Source: Acheta domesticus (lineage: Eukaryota; Arthropoda; Insecta; Orthoptera; Gryllidae). From it: a DNA stretch of 64,000 nucleotides. Every line of letters starts with the position of its first letter. The stretch's first letter is position 1. Under the pieces are notes generated by a model. It ran no database searches, was not told the DNA's origin, and was given only the letters and a program-made list of their open reading frames with translations. Where the stretch lies: the NCBI GenBank assembly GCA_031308135.1, contig JAHLJT010008756.1, forward strand, positions 69,124,172-69,188,171, written 5' to 3'. Of the stretch, positions 1 through 9,910 are shown piece after piece. The translations under genes were made by a program, and so were the position numbers.

Positions 1-14
1 TCGGCCGATCTGAA

Positions 15-167
15 ATGTCGGAGATAGATGTTGAAAAGCTCGTTTCACTTGTACACGAAAGAGATGCTCTGTGGAAGACATCGGATTCCAGATATCACAA
101 CAGGAACAAAAGCAGGAAATTATGGAATGAAATCGCGGAAGAAATGGGCGAAACTAATACAAAACAT
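15..167 (+). CDS. MADF-domain protein, candidate first coding exon (partial gene)
   Basis: The 51 codons from the ATG at 15 read as the N-terminal half of a MADF (Myb/SANT-like in Adf-1) domain. Visible signatures are KLVSLVHERDALW near residues 8-20, then SRYHNRNKSRKLWNEIAEEM, with the usual pattern of an LxxLVxxRxxLW helix and a KLWxEIA helix. MADF proteins are insect-rich DNA-binding regulators. After codon 51 the pattern of the domain is lost, exactly where a donor-like CAT/GTAAAC occurs at 168, which would give a phase-0 intron; the ORF itself runs on to 287. The ATG is preceded by GAA. No second exon (the expected KWxNLR segment) was found downstream, so the gene either continues far away or is a fragment. 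Domain call is firm; gene integrity is unknown. Confidence 0.6.
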
Positions 168-201
168 GTAAACATGGTACATAACCTCACATACCTTGTG
201 G

Positions 202-806
202 TTATGAACAGTCGTTCCTCGGTAGTAAAACATTTTCTAAAATTCGGCTCTTTTTCAATGTCCTCTCTAATTGCTTCTAGAATGTAAAAAAAGTATTAGA
301 TAACATTTTTGTGTATTCGAAAAATTTCACTGGTTGTTTCAGTAATTGGTAATATAGGATATGAAATTCACCATTATTTTCGCGATCGGTGAAAATAGGG
401 TTCACCCAGTAATATTTTTGATTTTCAAGCAGAAGAAATTTATGAGAAGAACTCTCAGCAATCATCAAATTTGTAATCTTCTCGCTTGCATGATCTAGTG
501 CAGTCGAATGTAGTGTGACCAATCAGGTGGGCAGAATCAGTCGGCCGTTCGTGCGCGAACTTTTCTTCGGCCGAAAACGTACCCTTAAATACATATAATA
601 TGTGTATTGTTGAAGGGAATTTTGCAAAACGGTAAATTTCCATATCACTTTCTTCATCAGTTTTATACATAAAAGATTTAGCGTCTGCTTTATTGATATT
701 AATTTATTGTAATCATCGCTGACGACACGGGTTGTTTGGGAAAAGATTGTGTTCGTGGAGTATGTTTCATTGTATAAGTACATGATTGTTTCCATATAAA
801 ATATAC
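202..806. other. Intergenic or intronic DNA, no gene seen
   Basis: AT-rich with short chance ORFs on the minus strand. If the donor at 168 is used, this is the start of intron 1 of the MADF gene. Nothing else is recognisable. Confidence 0.5.
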
Positions 807-819
807 CTGAGTTGCGTAT

Positions 820-948
820 GCCACAAGGTATGTGAGGTTATGTACCATGTTTACATGTTTTGTATTAGTTTCGCCCATTTCTTCCGCGATTTCATTCCAT
901 AATTTCCTGCTTTTGTTCCTGTTGTGATATCTGGAATCCGAAAAAAAA
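820..948 (+). mobile_element. Retroposed antisense fragment of the MADF exon and its intron
   Basis: Positions 821-941 are an exact 121-bp reverse complement of 81-201. The copy ends in eight As (941-948) and is flanked by a 13-bp direct repeat, CTGAGTTGCGTAT, at 807-819 and 949-961. Poly-A plus a target duplication is the mark of LINE-style target-primed reverse transcription. Because the A tail is on the plus strand, the template RNA was antisense to the MADF exon. The copy runs 34 bp past the proposed donor, so the template was unspliced or antisense. Confidence 0.8.
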
Positions 949-961
949 CTGAGTTGCGTAT

Positions 962-2339
962 TTTTATAGAATATTTTCCTAATTTTTATTGCTCCACAAG
1001 TTTGTGGGTTTCCCTTAACAGAAATAAAAAACAACTTTAGCTATATTTTCTTTACTACTTAGGAATCTGATGTAAAACGCTAATTATAGGCAACATAATC
1101 TTAAAAAGTGGTTATATACTGTTTGCGAATACTTATATATGCAGAAAATAATCACATTCAAAAGTCCTACTTCAGAGAAATAGTTTGTGAAGCACATTTT
1201 TGTTGAGTAGAAGGGCATTCAAATCTATTCGCTGAGATGATAGGCGACGTTTCATACGCAAGGATGAACACTTAAACAAGTCTGCGGTGAGCCTACCATC
1301 TGGCTCTTAAGACATCTTTATACGACTGCGGATGAACAATCATGGTGTAAGACACGCCTGTTCCAGCCTAGTAGAAGAGATATGCAATAGAGTTGCTATA
1401 AATGTGTTGCAGATATATAGATGTAAATATAATCCTTGCTCTTTACGAGTGTTGCCATGTTGTGAGCAGGAAGCCGTATGGTTCAATGCAAACACTAACC
1501 GGGTTATGGGGGCGATCGTGGAACTATACGATGCACACTCGTTTCTCTTGGCACGGATCACATTCAGCGTTAGTACTGTGAGGGAATGATAATCATGGAG
1601 GAGGATCTTTCTCTTCTTCTTTCAAATCTGAGAAGAAAAAAAATATAAAAATTTTCTGATGAATGATTAAAATTGGAAATGAAATCAGTTGACGAAAGTG
1701 TATAGCCAGTATCTAAGATTTTAAGTATTTTTATAAAACTCAAACATATTTTTCTGTTGTAAAAGAAATATAAATTATGATCTAAGTAAAAAGAAAACGA
1801 TAGGATTACTGCGTCTGTTTAATATAATGTTTATTAATTTAATTGTTTAATTTAGTTAAATTATATTCAAAAATAAAGATAAATGTTTTAAATACTGGAA
1901 ATCTACTTTAATATGCGTCAATAGGAATTCCGTATTTTTAAAATATTCCATTAATTTTTAAAGAGAATTTTGTATTTTTACACTTTTTTCACTGTAAATA
2001 AGGCAATAAAAATTGTTTTTGTATAATAAAACTGAATCCACAGGCATATACGTTTTATTTTGCTCTCTGTAGGTAATAACTGGATTGTACAAATAGGTGT
2101 TAGCTTCTTTTCTGCGTGATTTAATTTTTGTTTCTTTTTTCATTATCGTAAAGAGAAGAGTGACCTAAATATTCCTAAGCTTCCAAAGCCATTAAACCAC
2201 ATTCTGTTTTGTAACTTTGTACTCTGTAGCTTTAATCTCACATTGGGGAATGAATATTCTTTAAAATATACATACTTTTAATCTTCAGGAATATTTGTGA
2301 AAAGCAAAGAATGAGAAAAGAATTTTGCAAATTCTTATT
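962..2339. other. AT-rich DNA, no gene supported
   Basis: Contains chance ORFs such as 1332-1589 with no recognisable domain, splice pattern or repeat. Long A/T runs between 1620 and 2160. Confidence 0.5.
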
Positions 2340-2700
2340 TTTTATTTCCTTTGTTTACTGGTACTTTTTATTAGCTGTCGTTGACCGGTCTACGACGCGG
2401 CGTTCCAGAGGCTTTTCAATTTGTCACCGTGCCTTCGGGCGCGACACCTGCCACGTTGCAATGACCCTTGCCCCCCCCCTCTTCGAAGCGGTGGCGTCTC
2501 GCGTCCAGTAGTTTCGGCTGATGGATAACTCACATCGCGACCTTTCGGGGTCCCAATCGCTTACTGGCAGCTCCGGGGACATCCCGCACTTCTTCTCACG
2601 CTACTTCAGTAGCCGCCGCGGGAGGCGCGCCGGTCGGATGGATCGCCTCGAGGGGGAGAAAGGATTGGGACGCTGTCATGGTCAGGGCTGAGTAGGTGGA
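2340..2700. promoter_or_regulatory. Small CpG-rich island
   Basis: An abrupt GC- and CpG-rich patch (many CGCG and GGCGCGCCGG-type words) in AT-rich surroundings. In insects with methylated genomes such patches often mark unmethylated promoters or first exons. No TATA box or clear start site is seen. Confidence 0.35.
2521..2691 (+). CDS. Small ORF (56 aa) in the CpG island, unknown
   Basis: ATG at 2521 opens 56 codons ending in TGA at 2689-2691. The product is basic and serine/arginine-rich (for example SRYFSSRRGRRAGRMDRLEG around residues 26-45). No family is recognised. It could be a first-exon fragment, a leader peptide or chance openness in GC-rich DNA, where stop codons are rare. Its only support is position within the island. 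Confidence 0.15.
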   Translation: MDNSHRDLSGSQSLTGSSGDIPHFFSRYFSSRRGRRAGRMDRLEGEKGLGRCHGQG

Positions 2701-3335
2701 CTTCAAACATTTTTTACTCACCATTTATCCAAAATATTAAGATAGTTTTTTTCTTTACCTTCAAAACGTTTGCTTAGTGAGAAAAAATATCGATTTAAAT
2801 ATTTAGGGCAGATGATTTTATGGCATACACCGTAGATTTGAATATGGTAACTTACTCAAATATTAAATCAAAACGCTTTCAATTTTAAAATAATAGAGAA
2901 ACGCAATGGCATAATATTAATTGCTAACTGTGTAGCACAACATCTAATCAATACAAAAAATTCAAGAAGTATACCTCGGTTTAACTTCACTTTTGAAATA
3001 ACCAAAAGTTATTTCTTTAAGTTCAATTCTTTTACATATACACTTCACTATCGACTCTTCAAAATATTTTAGTCCATTTACTTTTCCGTAATATTGTCCT
3101 CAATCAACACGCCGTTCCGACTGAAATGCGTTTTTTTCGTCCTAATTCCAGAACATCTATTTTCTACCTGGTTGTTGATTCAGTCCGTCTCCAAGACATG
3201 AAAAACATTGTCATTCTGTGTTTTATCTCAGTAGACCATGTATACACGTATGTTCATGATGCGAAATATAGACGGAATATCACATCTAATTTTGACTCGT
3301 TGCAGTAACACTCCAAATTGATTAGATAAATGTCG
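2700..3335. other. AT-rich DNA, nothing recognised
   Basis: No repeat, exon or regulatory signal supported. Confidence 0.5.
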
Positions 3336-3660
3336 TCTGGTTTTAGGCTGTGTACGCCTATGAATCACAAGTCCACTACATTTCTGAGCCCCTGTGAGAG
3401 CCCCCCCTTTTCGAATAAACATGTTTATTTACATATGACACTAGTAAATAAAGAATTCTTCAAGGATAATTAAATTTTAGGAGACCCTCTTTCAAAATTG
3501 TCATGTAGCAATTCCCAAATGAAAAATTGCTTGAAAAATTGTAAAATCAGGAAATTATCACACAGGGAAATAAAATGTTCTGTTACGTAGGGTTACGGGG
3601 CCTCATTTACAATTTTGAGGCAGGACAGCCCCTTCAACAATCCTGCTCGCACGCCTATGA
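3336..3660. repeat. Possible transposon relic bounded by CGCCTATGA words
   Basis: The word ACGCCTATGA occurs in direct orientation at about 3353 and 3651, with a C7 run (AGCCCCCCCTTTT) near 3402 and GGGGCCTCATTTACAATTTT near 3597. The composition differs from the flanks and resembles decayed transposon ends, but no target duplication was found. Confidence 0.2.
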
Positions 3661-3676
3661 TTATATTATGATATTA

Positions 3677-3931
3677 TCAAACTTTGTTGCAAGAAAGCAC
3701 TTTGTTTTTAGAAATACCCTTCTCAAATGGGTACCCACTTAAAAACGTTTTGGTTCTGCCCTTTGATGTGAATAAACACTCGGCTTCTTTGCAAACGGGA
3801 TTTCTTCCTAGAAGTTGCACTTGAATTCGCGTAGTGATGAATATTTCGCAATCTGGATGCTTTCGTATTTTCTGTTTTTTATTCTCCTTTTGAAACATCT
3901 CTTTTTCATAAATGACATTGAACACAATCAT
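3677..3931 (-). pseudogene. FLYWCH-type zinc-finger fragment
   Basis: The minus-strand reading contains CLFTSKGRTKTFLSGYPFEK followed by GISKNKVLSCNK and a stop. This fits the first half of a FLYWCH domain: F-x-S-x-x-G-R, then GYxF, then the first metal-binding Cys, with the usual Trp before it replaced by Leu. The second Cys and the His pair that complete the zinc site are missing because the frame closes after CNKV. FLYWCH domains occur in insect transcription factors and in some transposon proteins. This is a truncated exon or a relic; the stretch upstream is uninformative. Confidence 0.35.
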
Positions 3932-4629
3932 TCTAATAACATTCTTAGATGACTTAAAATGTAAATATGAACACCATAATATTCCATTTGATTATTGACA
4001 AAACAATACCTTGGACATGTCAGTTCATGGTGCAGGGTATATTTTCTAGTTAATTTTTTAAAAATTAAATACCCACTAACTGTCTCCAATCTACTATTCT
4101 AGGAGATATTTCCCAATAAAGAATCATGAATGTAATTAAATTGTGACAAAACAAAAGAAACAAACATATGAAAGTATTTCCGTGTTTTTATTTTGAATCA
4201 AATAAATATTTAAAATAATCATGTATGAATTACTATTATAATGTATTTTTTCTGAGTCGCTAATGACCCAGCTGTCGATGCAACTTTAAATAAACAAACA
4301 AACAAAAATATATAAAAATATGGTGGCGGTGAACTCTGAAAAAAAAACGAATAAATTGATAAACTGTGCTGAAGAGTGTTATGTCCAATGTCCAACTTTT
4401 CACAATTTTTCTTGTTTCAAACTGCTTCAGTTTAATCTATATATTTTCAAGAAGGATGACAACAACATATTCTAGCTATGCAGATTTTAACAATATCTAC
4501 AAAAAGTAGCTATTACAAATGTGAAATTTCTGTAGCATTTCTATTGTACAATTAGAATAATTTTTCCAGACATTATTGTAAGACTTAACACAATAATTTT
4601 ACGGCAAAAGATATCCGTCGTTAACGAAT
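3932..4629. other. AT-rich DNA, nothing recognised
   Basis: Only A/T-rich runs such as AAATAAACAAACAAACAAA near 4287. No gene signal. Confidence 0.5.
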
Positions 4630-5148
4630 TCACCACCAATTCCTCCCGTGATATCCTATTATTACTTTAGTTGATGATAAATCTTTACTCTCCTCAGGAA
4701 ATATTTCCGGAGTGTTTGCCACTAACGAGGGTTTAGTAAAGATTATATCCTCATTTTCAACTGCAAAGGGGTTATAATATTTTTCTACATCCTTAAACTG
4801 AATCGCTACCGCGTCCGAGATTCGTGTAGTGCCGTGCATTATTTCGAAATCACTGAGCAATTTCTCCGGTGGTAGCACCTTGAAAGCGCGCAGCCTTGAG
4901 AGAGTGTAGACTGCCTGGTTACCCGCTTGGGGCACCCGCCGCCCCGCCCGACAAGTGCAGCAAGGTTGTTGACTCCGGGCGTAAAGCTGGGTGCGACGTG
5001 GTATAACAGACGCAGTGGTGTTTTGGATTCCTGCAATCAGGACCGGGAAAAAAAAATATTTCTTAAAGAAAAGCGAACTCGGCTTTTTGGATATAGTAAC
5101 TGTGTTGCTTAAATCACCATTTTTGTTACAATATAATTTTTGTTGCAA
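4630..5148 (-). CDS. Unrecognised ORF (172 aa), possible exon in its distal half
   Basis: A long minus-strand ORF for AT-rich DNA. The last 80 or so residues have balanced protein-like composition (for example EKLLSDFEIMHGTTRISDAV and FKDVEKYYNPFAVENEDIIF). The first half is low-quality and overlaps a GC-rich patch at 4885-4990. A likely reading is one exon ending or starting near the junction AFK/VLPPEK (about 4884), but the splice signals are not decisive. I do not recognise the family. It could also be a decayed transposon ORF. Confidence 0.25.
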   Translation of the reverse strand: MQQKLYCNKNGDLSNTVTISKKPSSLFFKKYFFFPVLIAGIQNTTASVIPRRTQLYARSQQPCCTCRAGRRVPQAGNQAVYTLSRLRAFKVLPPEKLLSDFEIMHGTTRISDAVAIQFKDVEKYYNPFAVENEDIIFTKPSLVANTPEIFPEESKDLSSTKVIIGYHGRNWW

Positions 5149-6465
5149 TATAATTTGTGTTAATTAAGGTTTTCCTTTGTTAAAATAAGATTTTTTGCGG
5201 CTGATTTTTCTTTCATTTATTAGTGTAAATTTGAGATGTGACATTTTTCTGTAGCATTACCTTTGAATAGAATTCTCTTTGCCCTGTTAATATATCCAAC
5301 ATCCTTCCAATATTTTATGGGCACTTGGGCCCGACAAAATTTTTATCGCAGATTGCCTCTTCCACTTCCAGCTCATTCCGCCAGTACGTTTGGCGACTGC
5401 CGACACCTTGACCGACTGAAGACCGCCAAACGTTTTTAGTTTTACTGTTCGTTCTGACCTGTCAAAGGAATAAGAAAACTAGTGGTGCTGCTACAGCACT
5501 TACTTTCGCGCATTAATAACGGATACCTAAATTTATAACACGGTAATTTCTGTCCATATTAATCAGCCATTACTCACACTAATCTCAGCCATTACATGTT
5601 AAACTCGCTTCCAATTGTCGTGTGTTAGTGCGAAAATTTAAACCAATACACCAACACAAATTCAACAACTCACAACTCCGTTTCAGAAATCGACAAATAC
5701 TGCTCAACAATGAGAAGTTATTTGGTGAATTTCAGACTGCCGGGTTGCGGCGTTGCCATTGTTGTATTGCAACGTGATAACACTTAAAATATTCTAGCAA
5801 AAGAAGTACGAGAATTTCGAATTTGCAATTTCAAAAGTTCCCAAAAATTACACAATACTATTCATATTTTCAAAAAACTTAAAATAACCCTATTTAAATA
5901 TATAATTTTGAACAACGCATTGGATTAAGTAGACAATATCTATCGTCAATTTTGTAGTTTTGCATTGTTATTTTTTTGTATTTTTAGAGAATACGAATTT
6001 TCGAAAATCCAACACTTGGGGAAGTAAGTATTTTGGTTTACTTCGGCTTGACTCATTGTACTGTGCGATTTTCTAATTCTAGTGAGTAATCGCTTTCTAA
6101 AATAAATGGAAATATTTTTGTAGAGGCTGTCTTGCAAACCTTTGGAAAACTATACTCCAATACATAACACGTTTATGTATTAGGTACGTGAAATATGAAT
6201 AATGTTTTTTTTGTCAGAGAATGTAGGGTTCCTTGCGGAAACGCAAAAATATTTAAGATAGAAACATTAAAGTAATCCGATCTTTTCACAAGGAAAATAT
6301 ACAGGTCATCGGCACAAACATGACTTCACACACGTCTGCCTATTGCTCACAATAGAATTGCCAATTTGTCAACCTCTTATTATTGTGTTTACTGCATCAC
6401 ATTTCCCGAACGTCCTTAACAACAAGACAATTGATGTTATCAGATATACGCTCGTCAAAGCAACT
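5149..6465. other. AT-rich DNA with a short repeat fragment
   Basis: Near 5475-5520 the text AACTAGTGGTGCT, then CTACAGCAC, then TTTCGCGCATTA matches the outer end of the inverted-repeat arm at 16268-16310. That suggests a small fragment of the same family. The rest holds nothing recognised. Confidence 0.3.
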
Positions 6466-6469
6466 GGGT

Positions 6470-6870
6470 TAATCCCATTCTTTTATTAATGCACGTCGTG
6501 GCACGTGAATAGCGCGAGGAACGAGAGCGGATGCGGAAATGCTGCGGTGGACAGAGAGGGACGACAAACATTTATTTCCAGAACTGGCTTTGTGTGGAGG
6601 ACAATGCTCGGAGGAACGTGGTAGGACAGGTGCGTCTGCACCGAGGGATACGTGTAGCCAACGGGAGCAGTACGTGATCGGAGGCAAGGCCGGGCACGGA
6701 ACTGGAGCAGAGGCGGCGAAGGGGAAGAATGGGAGAAGCAGCGGAGGTGTCAGGGACGCGTGAAACGGGACGAGATGAAGGGCGAACGGAGACACGAGAA
6801 TACTCAACGCAGGTGCGTGTAATACGTGCGTTGGCTGCTGGAAGATAATGATGTTATTTAAGTTTTCTAA
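6470..6870 (+). repeat. Purine-rich dispersed repeat, copy 1
   Basis: A GA/CG-rich stretch including GAAGGGCGAACGGAGACACG, then CTCAACGCAGGTGCGTG and GGCTGCTGGAAG. These words recur in the same order and orientation at 7835-7945 with visible divergence. Open frames on both strands here are a by-product of composition. Confidence 0.35.
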
Positions 6871-6889
6871 CGGCAGGCCAGTGTTCAAT

Positions 6890-7784
6890 TTGTTCGTGCT
6901 ATTTTTGAACCTTCAGACTGATAACATTTTTACTTTCTCGAATGTGTTTGCGTTGTGAATGTTTGTGTTGTGAATGAATGAATGTGTGTTTGTGTTGTGT
7001 TTGAATGTGAAAGTTAAATAATTCTGCGAAAAAATCGATGTCGGTATTTTGGTGCGATGTTTTCAAGAACGTCAGCGTCTCTCCATATTCGTCTGTCTGG
7101 GGACAGTACCAGCGCCTAAATGTATCAAAGAATTTTCTCCAGGTTGAAGAAATCCATATGATCGCTTTCTGGGTTGTGCGAATTGTTTCGGGGAATTTGT
7201 AAAGTTCCAAAAACAATTTCAATTTGTTTTCCATAAAACTTGCTTCATTTATGTCTTTCTTTAATAGAGCAAAGTACGCTTATGAAAATTACACGTGTTC
7301 GCTTTGCATTAAAAAATATGGAAGTTCGAAAACTGTAAACTATTCTTTCGTTGATACGAGTTTTCCCTCCTTTTTGCCAAAAAGATTCCCTTTCCAGCAC
7401 TGTTTACCTTTTTCAAGAGATGTATGAGTAATGAATGGTTTTCAAGTTGCAAAATTATATAACATAACCGTTACAAACAATTCAAGAAAGTATGATCTGT
7501 TCTAGTTCCACTCATTTAAAAACCATTTAAATATTTTGAATCGAATTAAAATGTCGTGGGATGTATATATTTCTATCAGTTCTCTGTGATAATAAGTTTT
7601 GAAATGAAATACTGTTCACTCTAAACCATTTACCTTCAATGTTCCTTTTCTAAACATTTTTTAAAACTTTTTCATCGAGCTATACTTATTCATAATACCC
7701 AGCATTACAGGAGATCTTTCTGTTTCTAATTTACGGCACTAGAAACTACTAGCCTTGAATTTATGTAAATAGCTACGTTTGAGA
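6890..7784. other. AT-rich DNA, nothing recognised
   Basis: Short (GTGAATGTTTGTGTT)-like repetition at 6950-7010, otherwise no signal. Confidence 0.45.
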
Positions 7785-7945
7785 ATAATAGGAGCAGGAG
7801 CGAGGGGAAAGACCATGGAAGTTGGCGAAGGTGCGTGAGTGACAGCGATGTAGGGCTGCGTCCAACGGGACAATGAAAGGCGAACAGGCGTATAGGAACT
7901 CAGCGCATGTGGAACAAACGCATCGTTTTCTGGAAGAAATGAATG
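7785..7945 (+). repeat. Purine-rich dispersed repeat, copy 2
   Basis: Shares AACGGGACAATGAAAGGCGA, AACTCAGCGCATGTGG and TTTCTGGAAG with 6755-6845. Clearly diverged, perhaps 60-70% identity by eye. Family unknown. Confidence 0.35.
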
Positions 7946-9676
7946 TGTGCTTTTCGAGTTTACATTCGCCGCGATCGAGTTAATGTTTTAGTGCTAGAGG
8001 GCTGCTCAGATATTTGATATTCCCAAGATATTTAATAATCGCTAGGAGCGATAGTTTTCAAGTTTTATGTTACATCCCTGACATGAAAGAATAAGGAATA
8101 TTGTTATTCAAACAAACTCATTTTATGTTGAAAGTTTCCACTTTTAAGATGATTATCTTGTTGTGTAGTTATAAGAAGACTAGTAACTGTCATTCACAAT
8201 ATGACCTGATAACAATGCTCTAATATTTGTTTAGAACAGAAAACTATTACGTCGTGATGCGTGAGCTTGGCTTACAAACGTTTTCAATTTTAAATATTTT
8301 AAACAGTTGCTCATCCCTGCCGCCAAGAGCTTAACTTAAATTACAAATTCCTATACATATATATTTAAAAAAGGCATGTACATATTCAATAAAAACACCT
8401 ACTTTCCCAAAAACGTTCACAAGCGTTCAGCAGATTTTGGAAACTTAATTTTTTTGCGCACTGCATTCTTCTTCGGATCGTTAAATCCTTATATCTCATC
8501 TATTCTTCCTTTTCACGGAGCCTTCGTATGTTTTACTACAAATATGTCCTACACACTTCTCATTTTTTTATTTACTCCCCAAGAAAGTTCCTTTCCCATT
8601 CTTACTGCGTTAAACAGACGCCATTCTTCATGTCTAACATTCTCTATTTGAAATTTTTTTCAATCCATTTTCAAACTAATATTTAAATCTTTCCACCGTT
8701 CTTCCACATCTCTGTTCATTACAAGGTGACTCACCAGACGAGGCATTCAATTATAGATTAAAATTAACGAGTACTCTAACCGTCTAATAGAAATCTTAAT
8801 TTCAATCTTATTGGGAGAGCTGCGATGGCTGTCAAAAGTAATACTTCAGAAATAAGTCTACAGGTAAAATGTAAGTTGCTATGGTGAAAGTAGGATTGAC
8901 GTAAATATCATGCCGTATTTCATACCAAACTAGGAAGGATGAGAGCCACTTACTTCAAATGACAACTCCTGTACATCCTAGCACATTCATGCATACGGAA
9001 GTTCACTATACGGCGATGAGAGCACTTCAGTCGCAGGTTTGGAAAGCTGGAGTGTACAGATGCAGCCAGACGTGTACAATTATGGCCGAGGAGGGATGAG
9101 CAGGAAACGTAGTCATCACAAGACAGGGATGTTTGCCAAACAAAATGTGTTCGAACAGTAGAGGAAAAGTAGAAGTATTGTGAAGATAAGCGCTTAGAGA
9201 CACAGAGTGTCAAGACAGATATATGGACTAATGATAATGATAATTACTTCTGTAATTATCAATAAACACTGATTTCATGATCTGTAAAATAAAATCAAAA
9301 GACGGTTTTTAATGTTATTTTGTCATCAATAATACTAAAAAGGATACGTCTTTCTTTCCTTTAAGATACCATTATATTTTCTCTGAAAAACTTTTAAGCT
9401 ATTTTAAGGCATTGTCTGATTGGCAGGATTAAATAAAAAATGGCGCTAGCACTGACATTGCTGCTGTACGGAAAGGCGTGATAAGACGCTTTGAAAGAGT
9501 TTTTCAGTGAGAGAGGGAGTCAATTCCAGACGGTTTACCTCAATTCGCTCAAGAAAAGTGACTCAATTTTGAAATGTGAATTTGTTTCTAAAATGTCATA
9601 GCAGTATGTGGCCTCCTTTAGCCTGAAGAGAATTTATTCCCAAAGCGCCCCGATATGCACATTTGCCACCTTCCCA
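7946..9676. other. AT-rich DNA, nothing recognised
   Basis: No domain, repeat or splice-supported exon seen; ORFs at 8376-8651 and 8950-9213 look like chance. Confidence 0.5.
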
Positions 9677-9910
9677 AACATCATCTCTTCTTCTATCTTT
9701 TATTTTTATCGATCTCTTTCTTTGTCTCTCCTACCTCTCCTTCTCTCTCTTTCTTCCTGTTCTCTCCTTCTCTCTCTCTTTCTTCCTGTTCTCTCCTTTT
9801 CTCTTTCTCTTCTTTTTTCTCCTTTTCGTATTTCGCCTTTTCTATTTTCTCTTTTTCTGTATTTTTATCTTTTTCTCTGTTTTCTCCATATCACCTTTTT
9901 AATTTTTTTC
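9677..9910 (+). repeat. Polypyrimidine tract (CTTT/CTCTT-rich)
   Basis: More than 200 bp almost purely C and T on the plus strand, with an internal duplication of CTTTCTTCCTGTTCTCTCCT at about 9748 and 9778. It keeps several plus-strand frames open (Ser/Phe/Leu-rich), which is composition and not coding. Confidence 0.8.

Noticed and set aside
3336..3660. LTR or terminal inverted repeats around the CGCCTATGA words
   Set aside because: The words are in direct orientation, short, and lack a duplication, so only a low-confidence relic is reported.
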